The notes under the pieces were generated by a model that worked only from the letters and a program-made list of their open reading frames with translations, had not been told where the DNA came from and searched no databases. 64,000 nucleotides of DNA, from positions 56,243,539 through 56,307,538 of the forward strand of contig CM037874.1 in the NCBI GenBank assembly GCA_021292105.1, given 5' to 3'. Origin of the DNA: Anadara kagoshimensis (lineage: Eukaryota > Mollusca > Bivalvia > Arcoida > Arcidae). A program made the translations under genes and the position numbers. Of this stretch, positions 23,484 to 34,862 are shown piece after piece; within the stretch, counting starts at the first letter, position 1, and each line of letters begins with the position of its first letter.

Positions 23484-23682
23484 TTCCATGTTCCTTTCAC
23501 ACAATTTTGATTACACACGTGACGGGTGTAGCTAGCTAAACAGGAGGTGCTTACCCTTCCGGAGCACCCGGGCTCACTTCCCTGGTGGAAGTTCACGTGT
23601 CTAACCTAACTTGTCAGTTCCAAAGTTTTTACTTTGGTTTTGGATTGTGATTCGGAAATGGATAGGTATGTTTGTTTTTGAT
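23484..23682 (+). other. PLE 3' UTR with two stem-loops (family reference)
   Basis: This is the reference for all solo tails. Hairpin 1 is GGTGCT/AGCACC (23546-23568, 11-nt loop). Hairpin 2 is ACTTCC/GGAAGT (23576-23592, loop CTGGT). They follow the box 'gggtgtagctagctaaacag'. The region ends GTATGTTTGTTTTTGAT without poly(A). Preservation of the box, hairpins and terminus in solo copies suggests recognition by the element's own RT (inference). Confidence 0.75.
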
Positions 23683-24374
23683 CACATGTGTAATACATAG
23701 CCTTTAGGATTTTTATTTATTTTTTATTATTTCATCAAAACTAATCAAAAGACATTTTTAATTGAAAACATGCAGCCAAAGCAACAAAGTAACCGACACA
23801 AATGAAACAAATGATAAAAACGGCTAAACAAGACAAGAAAGGACAAAATGAATGCATGTATCATAAGACTTTCAATGTGGTTATAATGAAAGAATATAAT
23901 CGTAGTGGCGTAAAATTAACTATCTAAAATGCTAGCCAAAACAAACACTTTTCAGAAAAAATCCAGTTTAAAACATCAAATAGTATTTATTAATGGTAAG
24001 TTTTTTATTTTATTTGTTTTTGAGGAATGTGTTATATGTGCTGGATACATTGAGCAAGGCAGAAGAAAGATATCATCAGAATAGTTAATGTGTTTTAAAA
24101 ATAGTATTAGTGTGACTTAGAGTCTTTATAGACAACATATAAAATCTGTATTGTTATACATTTTGACACCAAAATGTTTGGTTAGAATTAGGAAAAATTC
24201 CGACATTTCTTGAAAATATATTCAGATTACGCAATGACTGAATTTGATAACTTTACAAATAGATACACTCAATTACAAGAAATTAAAGAATCACGCACAA
24301 AAAAGATTAAATCGGTCACAATTATTTGAAAACTGAATTTGTTTTGTAGTATTACATATCATATCAGTTTTAAT

Positions 24375-24435
24375 TTTCCAGAACTAGACGGCCGTTTCGG
24401 AATACAATTCCTCATCAGTAGTGCTTGGACCAAAA
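24375..24435 (-). ncRNA. Hammerhead ribozyme, type I, intact core
   Basis: On the minus strand all invariant parts are present: CUGAUGA (24418-24412), stem II GGAAU/AUUCC closed by loop UGU (24411-24399), GAAA (24398-24395), palindromic stem III CGGCCG (24394-24389), and the GUC cleavage triplet ending at 24387. Stem I forms from ACUA/UAGU, an internal loop, then UCC/GGA. Predicted cleavage is between 24387 and 24386. With so short a stem III the monomer would be weak, and the palindrome favours a dimeric form, as described for PLE and retrozyme hammerheads. The surrounding module extends to about 24555. Copy C lacks this segment. Confidence 0.87.
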
Positions 24436-24704
24436 TTGTAAAATCAATATTTTTCAAGATATTGAAAAGATGCCCAATGGACCGAATTTTTACCAGATTT
24501 ACCTAACGAAATACTTGCATGAGGGAATTTACCTTTCTTTTTTAGAAATTAAAATTTTAAGATCTAAGGAACCACAAACATAACACAAATATACCCGTGA
24601 ACAAATAAAATCAAAAAGTCAGCATGCCATTACGTATTTGCTTGAAAAGCCGAAAAACCTGCAATAGCTTTTACTGATAGTAGCATTAATAAATAACAAT
24701 TATA

Positions 24705-25100
24705 CCAGTTCATTTTCAAATGACAATCCCAAGGCAAAGTAAAAACTTTGAAACTAGCAAATTATATGTTAAATATGTGCAATTCCACCAAGGAAGTGAG
24801 GCGGTTTGCTCTGAGAAGGTCAGCATCTCCCATTTAGCTAGCCTAGGCTTACAACATACCTGTGTGTCAACAATTTCTTTGTAAGCACTTTGATTCGTTG
24901 TATACAATCTTAATAGTGGGAACAAGCTCTGTCTTAGATTATTATTGGTGAAACAGATACACCATAAGCAGGATAAGTAGGTATATTGCTGCGTAGAAAA
25001 AGGAAAATAGATCGTGAAGTCATCACATTTGTCATACAGCTTTAAATGAAGCCTTTCTTGTGCCTCAAAATTGACATACGTGTCCAATATGAAGCTGCAC
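24705..25100 (-). pseudogene. PLE RT C-terminal fragment plus 3' tail (S4-A)
   Basis: The minus-strand frame encodes AQERLHLKLYDKCDDF and continues through a degenerated NFPFLCSNIP region, with frame damage, into the tail (24705-24860: 'agtgaggcggtttgctctga', 'cccatttagctagcc'). It lacks motifs A-C. A decayed hammerhead module lies on its 5' side (25525) and the intact one on its 3' side (24375), in the same orientation. Confidence 0.8.
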
Positions 25101-25524
25101 TTAAAGAATCATATATCTTGAAATAAACACATTATAAAAACTGCGGTAGAAAATAATATCAATGAAATTTCATGACAAATTGCCTCATAAAACATAATTT
25201 ATATTACTTTTATAAGATGGGTCCAAAATCATTTCATTCAAAATTTTAATTTCATTTGAATATATGACTATGTAATGGAAACATACTAGATTAATTTATA
25301 GTTTATACACCTGAGTATGAGTATAAATTTGAAAAAAGAAATAGCTGAAATTATGGTACAAAGAAGTTTCTTCGTTAATTCATGGATGCTTAGGAAAACC
25401 CCAGTTGTGGCCAGTATTTTTCAGCTTCTATGATAAGAGCATGCACTATTGTTGTAGTTTTTGTAATGAAGAATGATTTTTGACTTTTCTGACTAAAATA
25501 ATTATTACTAAACCTGCTTCAATT

Positions 25525-25690
25525 TAGCGTACTAGACGTCCGTTTCGAAATTAAATTCATCGTAAGTAGTTTTCGAACCAACATTGTTAAAATTCAAATA
25601 TTGTTAGAAGATGAATTCAAAAAAATAGAAGAACTATGCATTTTACCAAATCCACTTAAGGCAATACTTAGAACGATTAAGCATAGCTTA
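25525..25690 (-). ncRNA. Degenerate hammerhead module (S4-A)
   Basis: On the minus strand GAAACGGACGTC and the GTC site survive, but CTGATGA reads ACGATGA. The flank has 'ttcgaaccaacattgtt', 'accaaatccactta' and 'ggcaatacttagaac', matching the 24375 module. Confidence 0.65.
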
Positions 25691-26422
25691 GATTACATAT
25701 TAAAAATTCAAGACGCAGATAATATTGATGAACAATGTTTATTTGATAATACTATGTAATACCTCCTTGGTTAATAATATCGTTGAGATGCTTAGTCAAG
25801 CAGGTATCCACCATGTTTAATGAAAGAATACAACCATTTTTTGTAGTTAATTAAATGCATTTAAATTTGATCTGCGAATTATCAACTTGAACGCAAGAAT
25901 GAAAATGTTTTACGATTTTATAAAATATTCCCTAGTATTATTACATTGGTATCTATCCTTAAATAAACTATTTCAATGTTTTAACTGCATCAAAATTGCA
26001 ACAGAAAGCAGAATAAATATTATGCAATAATGCTTAGATAAAAACCTTTTATTAAAAAGCATGAATAAAACAATTTTGCTTTGATTATGTTGTTTTGGAA
26101 ACAATAATGATGAATTCATTGCAATACGACCCTACTGCACATCAATAGAAATAGCCCGAGGGAGTTGTGATTGTATTTAAAATGAATAACGACAGGCGTA
26201 CTGCTTGAAACGTTTCTATTTGTATGCAGTTTATTATTCATACACGTAGAGAGACTTGTGGATATTTTAGTTCGCTTTAAATACAAACTTTACATGACTA
26301 AGGAGTGCTTTCAGCTAAAATAGGTGTTAAAGACAAATTGTTGTGACATAAATGTCGCATTTGTTGAAAACAAAATATCATTTAATAATTATCTTGCTTT
26401 TATCCTTAAGAATAAAAACAAA

Positions 26423-27005
26423 ACTGATTCCTCAAGTTCTGCTTCATATTTAGACTTATACCTGAATTATGACGCACACTAAAGGTTACATTTGAAACTT
26501 TATGACAAACGTGATGACTTTAATTTTTCTATTGTCAACTTTCCTTTTTTATGCAGCAATATACCTGCTTTTCCTGCTTATGGTGTATTTGTTTCCCAAT
26601 TAATACGCTATGGTAGAGCTTGTTCCCACTACGGGGACTTTGTACAACGAAGTAGGCTGCTTGCAAATAAATTGTTGACTCAGAGATATTGCAAGCCTAG
26701 GCTTATCAAGGTCCTCAAAAAGTTTTATGGCCGTCATCACAGTGTTGTTGATAAGTTTGATGTCTCTGTGTCCAGGATTGCCCCGGATATATTTGACGTC
26801 CCATAGTTCCATGTTCCTTTCACACAATTTTGATTACACATATGGCGGGTGTAGCTAGCTAAATAGGAGGTGCTTACCCTTCCGGAGCACGCCGCCTCAC
26901 TTCCCTGGTGGAAGTTCACGTGTCAAACCTAACTTGTCAGTTCCAAGGATTTTACTTTGCTTCTTGATTGTGATTTGGACATGGATTAGTATGTTTGTTT
27001 TTGAT
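26423..27005 (+). pseudogene. PLE RT C-terminal fragment plus 3' tail (S4-A)
   Basis: Starts abruptly at 'actgattcctcaagttctg', equivalent to the RT codons just after YIDD, and runs to the canonical tail end. An in-frame TAA at 26480-26482 replaces a Glu codon of the AQER segment. The rest reads openly (LYDKRDDF, NFPFLCSNIP) to the normal stop. Its C4 paralogue (60862) lacks this stop but has a different one. Confidence 0.88.
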
Positions 27006-27106
27006 TATCAAATTTTTAAACTTTCAGAAACAAGAAACAGAAGGATTAAAACTTAAAAGTCACTTCAGGTATATAGGGATATTTTCTGCCATGTTGGAAT
27101 GATAAA

Positions 27107-27510
27107 ACAAGCAAAGTAAAAACTTTAAAAACGTCAAAACAAAGTTTAACACTAACTTTCTACAGAAAAATAAGACCAAGCATAAAGCATCCAACATTTT
27201 TATATTTTCGTTACGTTCACTGAATCACGGTGTATTGGTGAATGTTCCATTTTGGGTTTTTGAAAAAAATAATCCTTACCATTTCCGAGATGTTTTGGCC
27301 GGCAATAAGGATGGATCTTGCTTTAGATATAAAACAAACCCCAAAAATCAATCCAAAGTTAGAATTCCAAAGAAAAGCAAAAACTTGGAACCTTTCAAAT
27401 TAACACATGGACTTCGACAAGCGAAGTAAGACCGAGTGCTTCGAAACGATAGGCACCAAGAAATAAATTCGTTCATTAGTCATTCTGTTTAGCTAGTTAC
27501 ACCCATTTTC
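27107..27510 (-). mobile_element. Two decayed PLE tails, nested or tandem (S4-A)
   Basis: One partial tail (27107-27180, 'gcaaagtaaaaactttaaaa..gtttaac') and one longer tail (27335-27510, 'caaagaaaagcaaaaacttgg', 'gtttagctagttacaccc') share orientation and are separated by about 150 bp of other sequence. The open frame at 27235 follows the repeat and has no recognisable domain. Confidence 0.6.
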
Positions 27511-28833
27511 ATTAAATCTTATTATATCTCTTAAGTCTGGAGTTTTACATTAAGCGATTTTAATAAATGCATATTCTGATTCTCCTGTGTTTTTTGGTTT
27601 CCGGTTGCTTTGTCATCAGCTAGACATTGATTATATATGAAGTTAATCACATGTATCTATACAAAGAAAATTGTTTTTAAAAAAAACATTAGAAATGATA
27701 TTACAGATTTGGCTCTACCAAAGTAAAGATTTATACATCCCGACTTAATTAAATTTGTATAGAAATAAATTTATGTGAAATGTCAACCAAATATTGCTTA
27801 AGCAAACTATATGAAATTCGAATCTATATTCTAAATTGAATTCTATTTACGGAATCATAAATAGTCTAAAGCTAATATGATTTAGTATTTTGTGGTAATA
27901 AATATTCTAGAAGACACGATTAAATACCATATGGATGAACAAAATGAAAACAATAATAATGTGCACATATAACATCATGACATACAGGTAAATCTATCGC
28001 GAAAATAACGGCTGATTCATTTCAAAGTGGTATTAAAACGAGATTAATCATAAAACAAAATACAACTCCATGTCAAAATTATAATTCCTATTCAAATCTA
28101 TCCGTCTCTAATTTCAAAATAATTTCTTAACTAATATTTTTCTTAACTTAAATCTGATAAATCTAAAGTTTAAATAATTATGTTAGTTTAAATATATTTA
28201 TTAATATAAGTTGTCATTCAAGATCACTCAAGACTTATCAGATCTGTATTCGAATTTTGCTGAAATATTTTTTAGTTCCATCAAATAAGCAAAATTTAAG
28301 TTAAGGGCAAACTTAGTCTACAAGGAATGATTGTGAAACTGGGACCAGTATTGAAATATTCAAAAAGTATTAAAAGTTTCATTTTAAGCTTCATAAAGAT
28401 CTTTTAAGCAGTATTTTATTCGTGTAATTTAATCTAGGAGCGATGCTGTGTTTTATCTAGCTGTGGCATGATATTAGCTGTTTGATCTCTTACAACTGGG
28501 ACATAAACCTGTCGTTTAATAATGTAATTTTATCAGATAATCCCTTATGAGGCAATTGCTGAAGCAGGTGGTTTAGTGTTACAAAGTGACAATGATCTGC
28601 GCTTCTTTTGCCTTCATACTAAAGAATATCTATAGAAGAACAATTCTAATTACTTGTTTTTTTATATCTTAACGATATTTTATCATAAATAATCAACAAC
28701 ACTTTATAAATTGTATATGTGCGTCTCAATATTGCACATATTGCAACGAGGCTTTGTTATTTCTTTTAAAAATGTTTTAACTTTTACCGAATAAGTGTTG
28801 ATGGTCCCATGTTGTCATATACTATGGAATGCA
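27511..28833. other. S4-A spacer to the duplication breakpoint
   Basis: No gene is recognised. It is closely paralogous to 61951-63277, and similarity stops at 28833. Confidence 0.55.
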
Positions 28834-28865
28834 GAGTGGAATAACTAGTCATTGTAACAGCCGTG

Positions 28866-29289
28866 CATGAGGGAAATACACTTTAGTTTTATAATAATAT
28901 AAAGATTTAAAGTTTGACAATAACTAAGAAAGTATGTTGAGGTTAATATTTAATACAAAAGAGAAATGAATCTGGACGCCCTATATCCTTGCAAGTTAAG
29001 TAGTGTTGTGAGAAATAAAATTTCCTATAAATGCCGTTGAAGCTTCTCTGTCACATTATATATAATAAATTGTTTTGGAGATGACGCCTCAAAAAATTTC
29101 CTTAACATCACATGTTCCTTTTAGTCTCAATTTTGGTTAAATACGTTTCGGTGTAGCTAGCTGAACAGGAAATGCTTAGCCTTATAGAGCACCAGGTTTT
29201 TATTTCCCTGGTTGAAGTTCACTTGTTAAACATCATTTGCTACCTTCTTTCAGCTTAGTTTTTACCTTTCTTTGCGATTGTATTGGATA
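28866..29289. repeat. Extra copy of the S2 right end, joining beta-A to alpha-B
   Basis: This matches 17448-17871, from 'catgagggaaatac' onward, and ends in a plus-strand PLE tail (29146-29289). The tail stops at 'attggata' and passes directly into S1. The 32 bp at 28834-28865 between this and block S4 could not be assigned. Confidence 0.85.
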
Positions 29290-30064
29290 CAAAGTAAACA
29301 TTTTCGTCAACATTCTTAGTGTATATATTAAGTAATATTACTTGTATAACTTGTGCAAACAAATGTTTTATTTGCAAATCTATGTTCATTTTTGTAACAA
29401 GTCAAGCGACTTTTCCATAGCTTATTATGGTACATGTAGCCGGAAGCAAGAGTGTTATAAGAACGTTGCGTAACGAACTTAACTGCACTAAACGGTACCA
29501 TTGTTGTTTACACCCTGCACTGATTACGATGATAGGAAATTTGTCTCTAAATCATTAAATCGTGCTGTGATGGATTTTTGTGATATTGGCAATCTTATTT
29601 AATTTGATTTGACTTCTGATGTATAGCAACATTTTATAACTGAGCTGCGTGTTATCTTAAACATTAATTAATGGCATCAATGTGGCTGAAATATCAGAGT
29701 TTATATATCTATACAAACAAGTTTACGAAACACAAATACTTCTATAAGTAAACAATATTGACCTGTCGGCTTATCCTTTAATTTAAATACATATTATGGA
29801 CAAGTGCATCTTTGTTATGGGATCACAGGTGTTTATTTCATCAACATAAATTCAAAGTGTCAACGTCTGTAGTGAGTACCCGCTATTTTAACACTATCCG
29901 TGTATTGGTTTGTCATTCTACATGGATCTCTCTTATGAAAGGTCAAGCGGACAGGTCAATGTTGTTTGCCTTTACCACTATTATTGATTAGTTTATGCGT
30001 TTTGATTGGAATGAACCATAACAATGAATTCAAATTTCCTAAACCGAATAACACATCAAGAAAA

Positions 30065-30300
30065 AATGAATGCCAATTTCCGTTTGACTTTTGCTCTAAT
30101 TTACCAATTCGTTATAACTTTTAAAATATAAATGCAAACTTCCGTTTGACTATTGCTCTAATTAACCAATACGTTATGACTTTAAAAATGAATGCAAATT
30201 TCCGTTTGACTTTTGATCTAATTTACCAATATGTAACGACTTTCAGAAAAACAAATGTAACCTCCTGTTTGAACTTTAACCTAATTAATATCTGGAACAA
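30065..30300. repeat. 60-bp minisatellite, ~4 units (S1-B)
   Basis: Units with the core 'tttccgtttgac' are spaced about 60 bp. A 78-codon frame reads across the later units because 60 is a multiple of three. It has no flanking gene structure. Confidence 0.85.
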
Positions 30301-30596
30301 AGTTTCGTGTTTACAAAAAACGTTGTTTCCTCTCATATTGACAATTAGTCGTTTTCGATTATCTTTGTTTCAAAATCTGTAGAAAAAAGATTATGATTCT
30401 CACTTGACATTGCTCATGATAAGTTTTAGTTCTAATTAGCAGACGACACTCTATTTCGTTTGATTTTTGTCTTTTAGCGTCATTTTAATGTTTGTTTGAT
30501 GTACATTTCCGAAGTGATCACCAATTGTAACAAGTTCAGTTCATTTTGGTAATGGTGCTTTACGCGTCATTAAAATTTTTGTCACTTATACCAAGG

Positions 30597-30640
30597 CTCG
30601 GTAATGGTGAAGGAATCCCGGAGAAAACCACATAACTTCA
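30597..30640 (-). repeat. SINE central-domain-like relic (S1-B)
   Basis: The minus strand reads GTGGTTTTCTCCGGGATTCC, a closer match to the SINE central-domain motif than copy A. Copy C has lost it in an ~80-bp deletion at about 44797. Confidence 0.4.
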
Positions 30641-31149
30641 GCAAGTGAACTGACAAACTATTTGTCTGAATTGTGATTGGTTACACAGAGTTTTAAAGAA
30701 TCATATAGGTAATCTGTTCGATCAAATTTCTTCAATTTTGGTCAAAGGTTTTACTCCAGTTTTGACAGCTCAAAGTGAACCAGATTACAGATTTTATGAT
30801 GTAAATTACTTGCACTTGTATCTCTACTGTAATATATAAATACTGAACTCTCTAAAGGAATAGCAAATATCAAATATCAGTCTGTGTTCTAAATATTATC
30901 CAATATCAGAAAATGTTTCATCTTTATGACTTATGCAGGTGGTGATTTATTTGAATCCAGGAACAATACACAACAGAAGTTTATTAATTTGACATTTCAT
31001 AGTGAATCTCTTTCCGATAGATTGGCAATTTGATAGGGCGACCGATCTTTAGCTTCTTACGTCTTTAAGCCTCATCGAACTATGAATGTTTGTTATCACA
31101 ATCTATGTTCAAGACTTTTCAATATAAACAATTATTACTAAACATGTTT

Positions 31150-31270
31150 AAATTTTGTAGTACTAGACGTCCGTTTTGGAATTAATTCCTCATTATTACT
31201 GCTCTGACAAAAATATAGAAATCCAAATATTTTTTAAGATGTACTTTTACCACATCCATCTATGAGCCGT
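31150..31270 (-). ncRNA. Degenerate hammerhead module (S1-B)
   Basis: The minus strand keeps the GTC site, CGGACG and stem II GGAATTAATTCC. CTGATGAG reads ATAATGAG and the GAAA box is CAAAA. Paralogous to 10345 and 45310. Confidence 0.6.
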
Positions 31271-31512
31271 TTAGCTAGCTAAGTTTCTTTTAATGGAAGT
31301 GACAATTTACGAAGCAAATAATATTAATAAACAACTTCTATCTGACAACACAATGTTTTGTTTCCTGGGTTTTCGATATCCTCGAGGACGCTAACCACAA
31401 TGGTAGACAAGTCAGTGATACATTTGGAATTTTTACTAAATTGTTTATTTTATTTAAACAATAATTATATCTCACTTTAAAATGCCAATAGATATAAGGA
31501 ATTTGCATTTGA

Positions 31513-31589
31513 GATGTTTACTTTTTCGGAGCACCTGACCACACTTCCCTGGTGGAAGTCCACGTTTTGTTGTGTGTCTTTGATTCACG
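31513..31589 (+). mobile_element. PLE 3'-tail, truncated by deletion (S1-B)
   Basis: Retains 'ttcggagcacctgacc' and hairpin 2 (ACTTCC/GGAAGT) but lacks the upstream tagctagct box present in copies A and C. Confidence 0.7.
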
Positions 31590-32420
31590 TCACATTTCAG
31601 ACCCAACTTCTTCATCAAATCTAAAAACTGGTCATCGATGATCAGGAGCATACTCCTAAATCAGAGTGAATGTGTCATAATAACTTTGGTTAAGACTTAC
31701 CATAGCATAAATCGATTCAAGGAAAGGAAATTGTCTGAAACAGATTACAACATACCAAGAAGCCAGTCTTAAAATCTTGATCGTTATCCTTCATGTGTAT
31801 TACCGAGTTGATTCTTGTATAACGTCATGATAATAAGGCGCATAGAAAACATCAAGCTAGTCAATATATGTTATTAAGTCTTTTATACGATATAATTTAC
31901 TTGTTTTTGTTCATTAGTATGGTTGCTTTTTCAAGGCTGAGTAATGATGTCTTTTACATAATATCATGATAGATTTGTGTTTCGTTTTATATAATCGTAA
32001 TTAGATTTACTTTCGGTTTCTATAACAAACCATTATGTATAAGATAAAATATTGTAACATGAAGTAAATACGATGTAGGCTTTACAAAAGTCTTGTTGAC
32101 GAGCGGAGATATTTTGTTAATATCTAGGTATATCTAGGGAATAATGTAAAGTGCCAGTTAAAGGATTACAATGCGTTTACCAAAAGTCCTTCCTTCCCTG
32201 ATGTCATCTATCTTCGAACATGCTATAACTCCTGATTTACTTGTAAGATTTGTGACTAGTGCATAAAACAGTTATTACTCAATTCTAATCAGCTTAAATA
32301 ATTTGATAAGCGCAAACACAATAAAGCATACCGATAGAAAGAGAATATATAACAAGTTTCAGATGAAGAAAAAAATCCGATAGAATGATCAGACATTTTG
32401 ATCTAGATATAACGTTTTTT

Positions 32421-32550
32421 TATTACACAAGTAGCGGTTGTAGCTAGATAAACAGGTGGCACTTACCCTTCCACAGCGTCCGGCCTCACGTGTCTGAACT
32501 TACTTGTCAGTTTCAAAGTCTTTAACTTTGCTTCTGGATTGTGATTTTTA
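32421..32550 (+). mobile_element. PLE 3'-tail (S1-B)
   Basis: Contains 'gtagctagataaacaggtgg', 'cacgtgtctgaacttactt' and 'ggattgtgat'. The terminal TTTGAT is deleted. Confidence 0.75.
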
Positions 32551-32616
32551 TTCCAATGGTTAATAATTCCCTAATCTAAATTTGAATTACAAATTAAAAC
32601 AGTGTTAATTTTAAAG

Positions 32617-32720
32617 CAATTAATGGCCTTATCAGTAGTGCTTGGGCCAAAATTGCGAAATCTTTTTTGTTCGAAAGGGTTTTAAAAAGTACTGAAGCCA
32701 AAAATATTGATTATTTTCTA
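32617..32720 (-). ncRNA. Degenerate hammerhead module flank (S1-B)
   Basis: The core region has shrunk to 'tggccttatcagtagtgctt'. Stem II and the GAAA box are gone. Paralogous to 12005. Confidence 0.5.
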
Positions 32721-34174
32721 AAAAACCAAGGTTCTTAGTATTTTTTCATAAAAATTGTAATCCCCGTGGTACTGAGATAAGCCTACGAGTTGTTATGCAA
32801 TGTGTGATGTGGAATAAAATATATATAGTTTCACCTATCCCGTGAGATAAATCTGTTAGTCCGTCACATATGTAATTTCGATATCAGTTTTGCTTATTTA
32901 GCAAAATAAAGAGTCTTGATTCAGGTGATGATAGCACTACGGAAACTAGACGATCATTTAATATTTAAATGAGACAGTTATATATTTTGAACATCATACA
33001 AGTATATCCGTTCATTTATATTTCTCTATTAACTAAATAACTTTTGATGTCACACCGTATATCAATAGTATATTCATTCTCTCTTGGAATTAACGATCGG
33101 GAAAATCTAATTTCTTGAGTAGCCATATACCGCTACAGAAAGGAACCCCCAGAAAATACCAGTAATCTTAAGTGACGCTTACTTTGACAAATCCCTGGTT
33201 ACAAAATATTTTTGCAAAGAATTGGCATTACCTAACACTACATCATTTAGTCAAGTGAGAAACGACGCGTTTCACAAGACCATTCCACCTCCAATGCACC
33301 TTTGTGGAAGTGGAGATCGAATCATGTGTAAGCAGCAGGAATAAACAATATTAGTAGTACCAATGTCTTTAATTTTCCGTTACAAAGATATCCTCATCAA
33401 TATTTTGATAATAATAATAGTGTAATATATCCTACTACTGTGTAATATTAAACAATCCATGCTTAAACTAACACGTATCTATTTACATTAGCAAGACCAA
33501 TAAACATTTATACGGAAGAACAAAAATAATTTTACCCTTAGGCCTACAGACTGCTGCAAAGTAAACAAGTTGTTTATGATCAAAAGTGTAATCGAATGTG
33601 TGGATAATTAAATTGTTAAAATAAAATCAGGACCTATTGTCCTGGTAAATACATCCTTTATTCAATAACTGGCAATCAAACTAATGTTTATTGACGTTAT
33701 AATGTTAATTTCATGCAGTTTAGAGAATGACAAAATAGAATTACACGATCTAAAACCAGAAAGGAATGAAGATATACGAAAGAAACTATATTGACTTGTA
33801 AGATAGTGTCAAAATAGAATTAAATGATCTACAGACTAGCAAGGAAAAATGGAATACGAAATCAACTATGTTGTCCTGCTTTCTTGAGTATTTTCCAAAT
33901 TGGCTAAAGTGTTTATGTTAGATGATTAATGAATACAGAAACTTGAAATAAGCTATGTTGACTTGTTTGTCAGATAATTTTCTAATTTGCATGAGGAGTT
34001 ACTATATGTTAGTGACAAGCGTAAGGATGTTGAGATACTCTGTTTTATCCATTATTCGTCAGCAATAGGGTTATTTTTCCCCGGTATTTGCTTGAAATGA
34101 AATTACAAACTACCGAATAAAAGGCCCATGATGGAGTTTTATCATTTGACCGACATGTTAACGCAAAGTAAAAT

Positions 34175-34460
34175 AATAAAAAAAACCAAATAAACCAATT
34201 CATGCCAAATCCATATCCCAAAGAATAGTAAAAACTGAAACTGGCAAATTAAATGATACATGTGAACATTTAATAGGGAAGTGGGGTTGGGTGCTGAGAA
34301 ATGCATCCGTGTCTCCGTAATCTAATGGAACATGAAACAAAGAGACCTCAAATATATCCAAAACAATTTTGGATACAGATACACCATATATACGTTTGTG
34401 TTATGACGACCATAAAACCTTTTGATAGTCTTCATAAGCCTATGCTGGTAATATACCCGA
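34175..34460 (-). mobile_element. PLE 3' fragment (S2-B)
   Basis: The tail segment 'gggaagtggggttgggtgct' is followed by antisense RT C-terminal codons ('cttcataagcctatgctgg'). Compared with A and C it lacks about 40 bp around the tagctagct box. Confidence 0.7.
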
Positions 34461-34769
34461 GTCAAAAATTAATTTCAAATTAGCTTAGCCCATAGTATAT
34501 GAGTAAAGACTGTGCGATGATATAGAGATGATGTTTATGAATTAAGTCATGTAATTCAATATATCGATAACCTTCAGAGTCTTAACTACACATATAAAAT
34601 TATTTCATGTCTGGTATTTTCTCATTTTAATTTTAGGTGTGTCAATAAACTGTCTATCTGAAACAAATTGAAACATATCAATTCTAAAATATCTGCATTA
34701 GATCAAAGTTAAGTTTTAAATATTCCATGGACGTCTTAAACATAAATTGTCCATGTAGACTTGCTGTTT

Positions 34770-34862
34770 GTTTAAAAACAAACATACCAATCCATGTTGA
34801 AATCACAATCTTAAAACAGGGAAGTGAGGTCGGGTTTCTGGAATGAAAAGCACGAAAAATAA
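34770..34862 (-). mobile_element. PLE 3'-tail (S2-B)
   Basis: Better preserved than its A and C paralogues: 'caatccatgttgaaatcaca' and 'gggaagtgaggtcgggt'. Confidence 0.7.

Larger units (their letters stand above)
22525..23682 (+). mobile_element. 5'-truncated Penelope-like retroelement insertion
   Basis: This insertion is defined by comparison with the empty site at 58510-58519 in copy C. The element carries an open RT frame, a 3' UTR with two hairpins, and the terminus GTATGTTTGTTTTTGAT. It is flanked by ATCAAATGTG (22525-22534) and ATCACATGTG (23681-23690). These are either an imperfect 10-bp target duplication or a microhomology at the 5' junction. It is the youngest and most complete PLE copy here, but it lacks the N-terminal half and 5' region of an autonomous element. 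The PLE assignment rests on RT motifs and the associated hammerheads. Confidence 0.85.
17872..28833. repeat. Segmental duplication block S3+S4, copy A
   Basis: Collinear with 53869-63277. A-specific features are the PLE insertion at 22525-23682 and about 375 bp around 24166-24543 that includes the intact hammerhead. Similarity ends at 'ggaatgca' (28833 and 63277), after which A continues into an S2 tail and C into a minus-strand PLE tail. Confidence 0.9.
29290..34090. repeat. Segmental duplication block S1, copy B
   Basis: Collinear with 8715-13640 and 43534-48640. Near 31510 it lacks about 300 bp that A and C retain, including the 5' part of a PLE tail. Its first half is near-identical to C and its second half is the most diverged of the three. 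Confidence 0.9.

Noticed and set aside
27605-27635. Minus-strand CTGATGA followed by GGAAAC (also near 62050)
   Set aside because: No stem II complementarity and no cleavage triplet paired with stem I.
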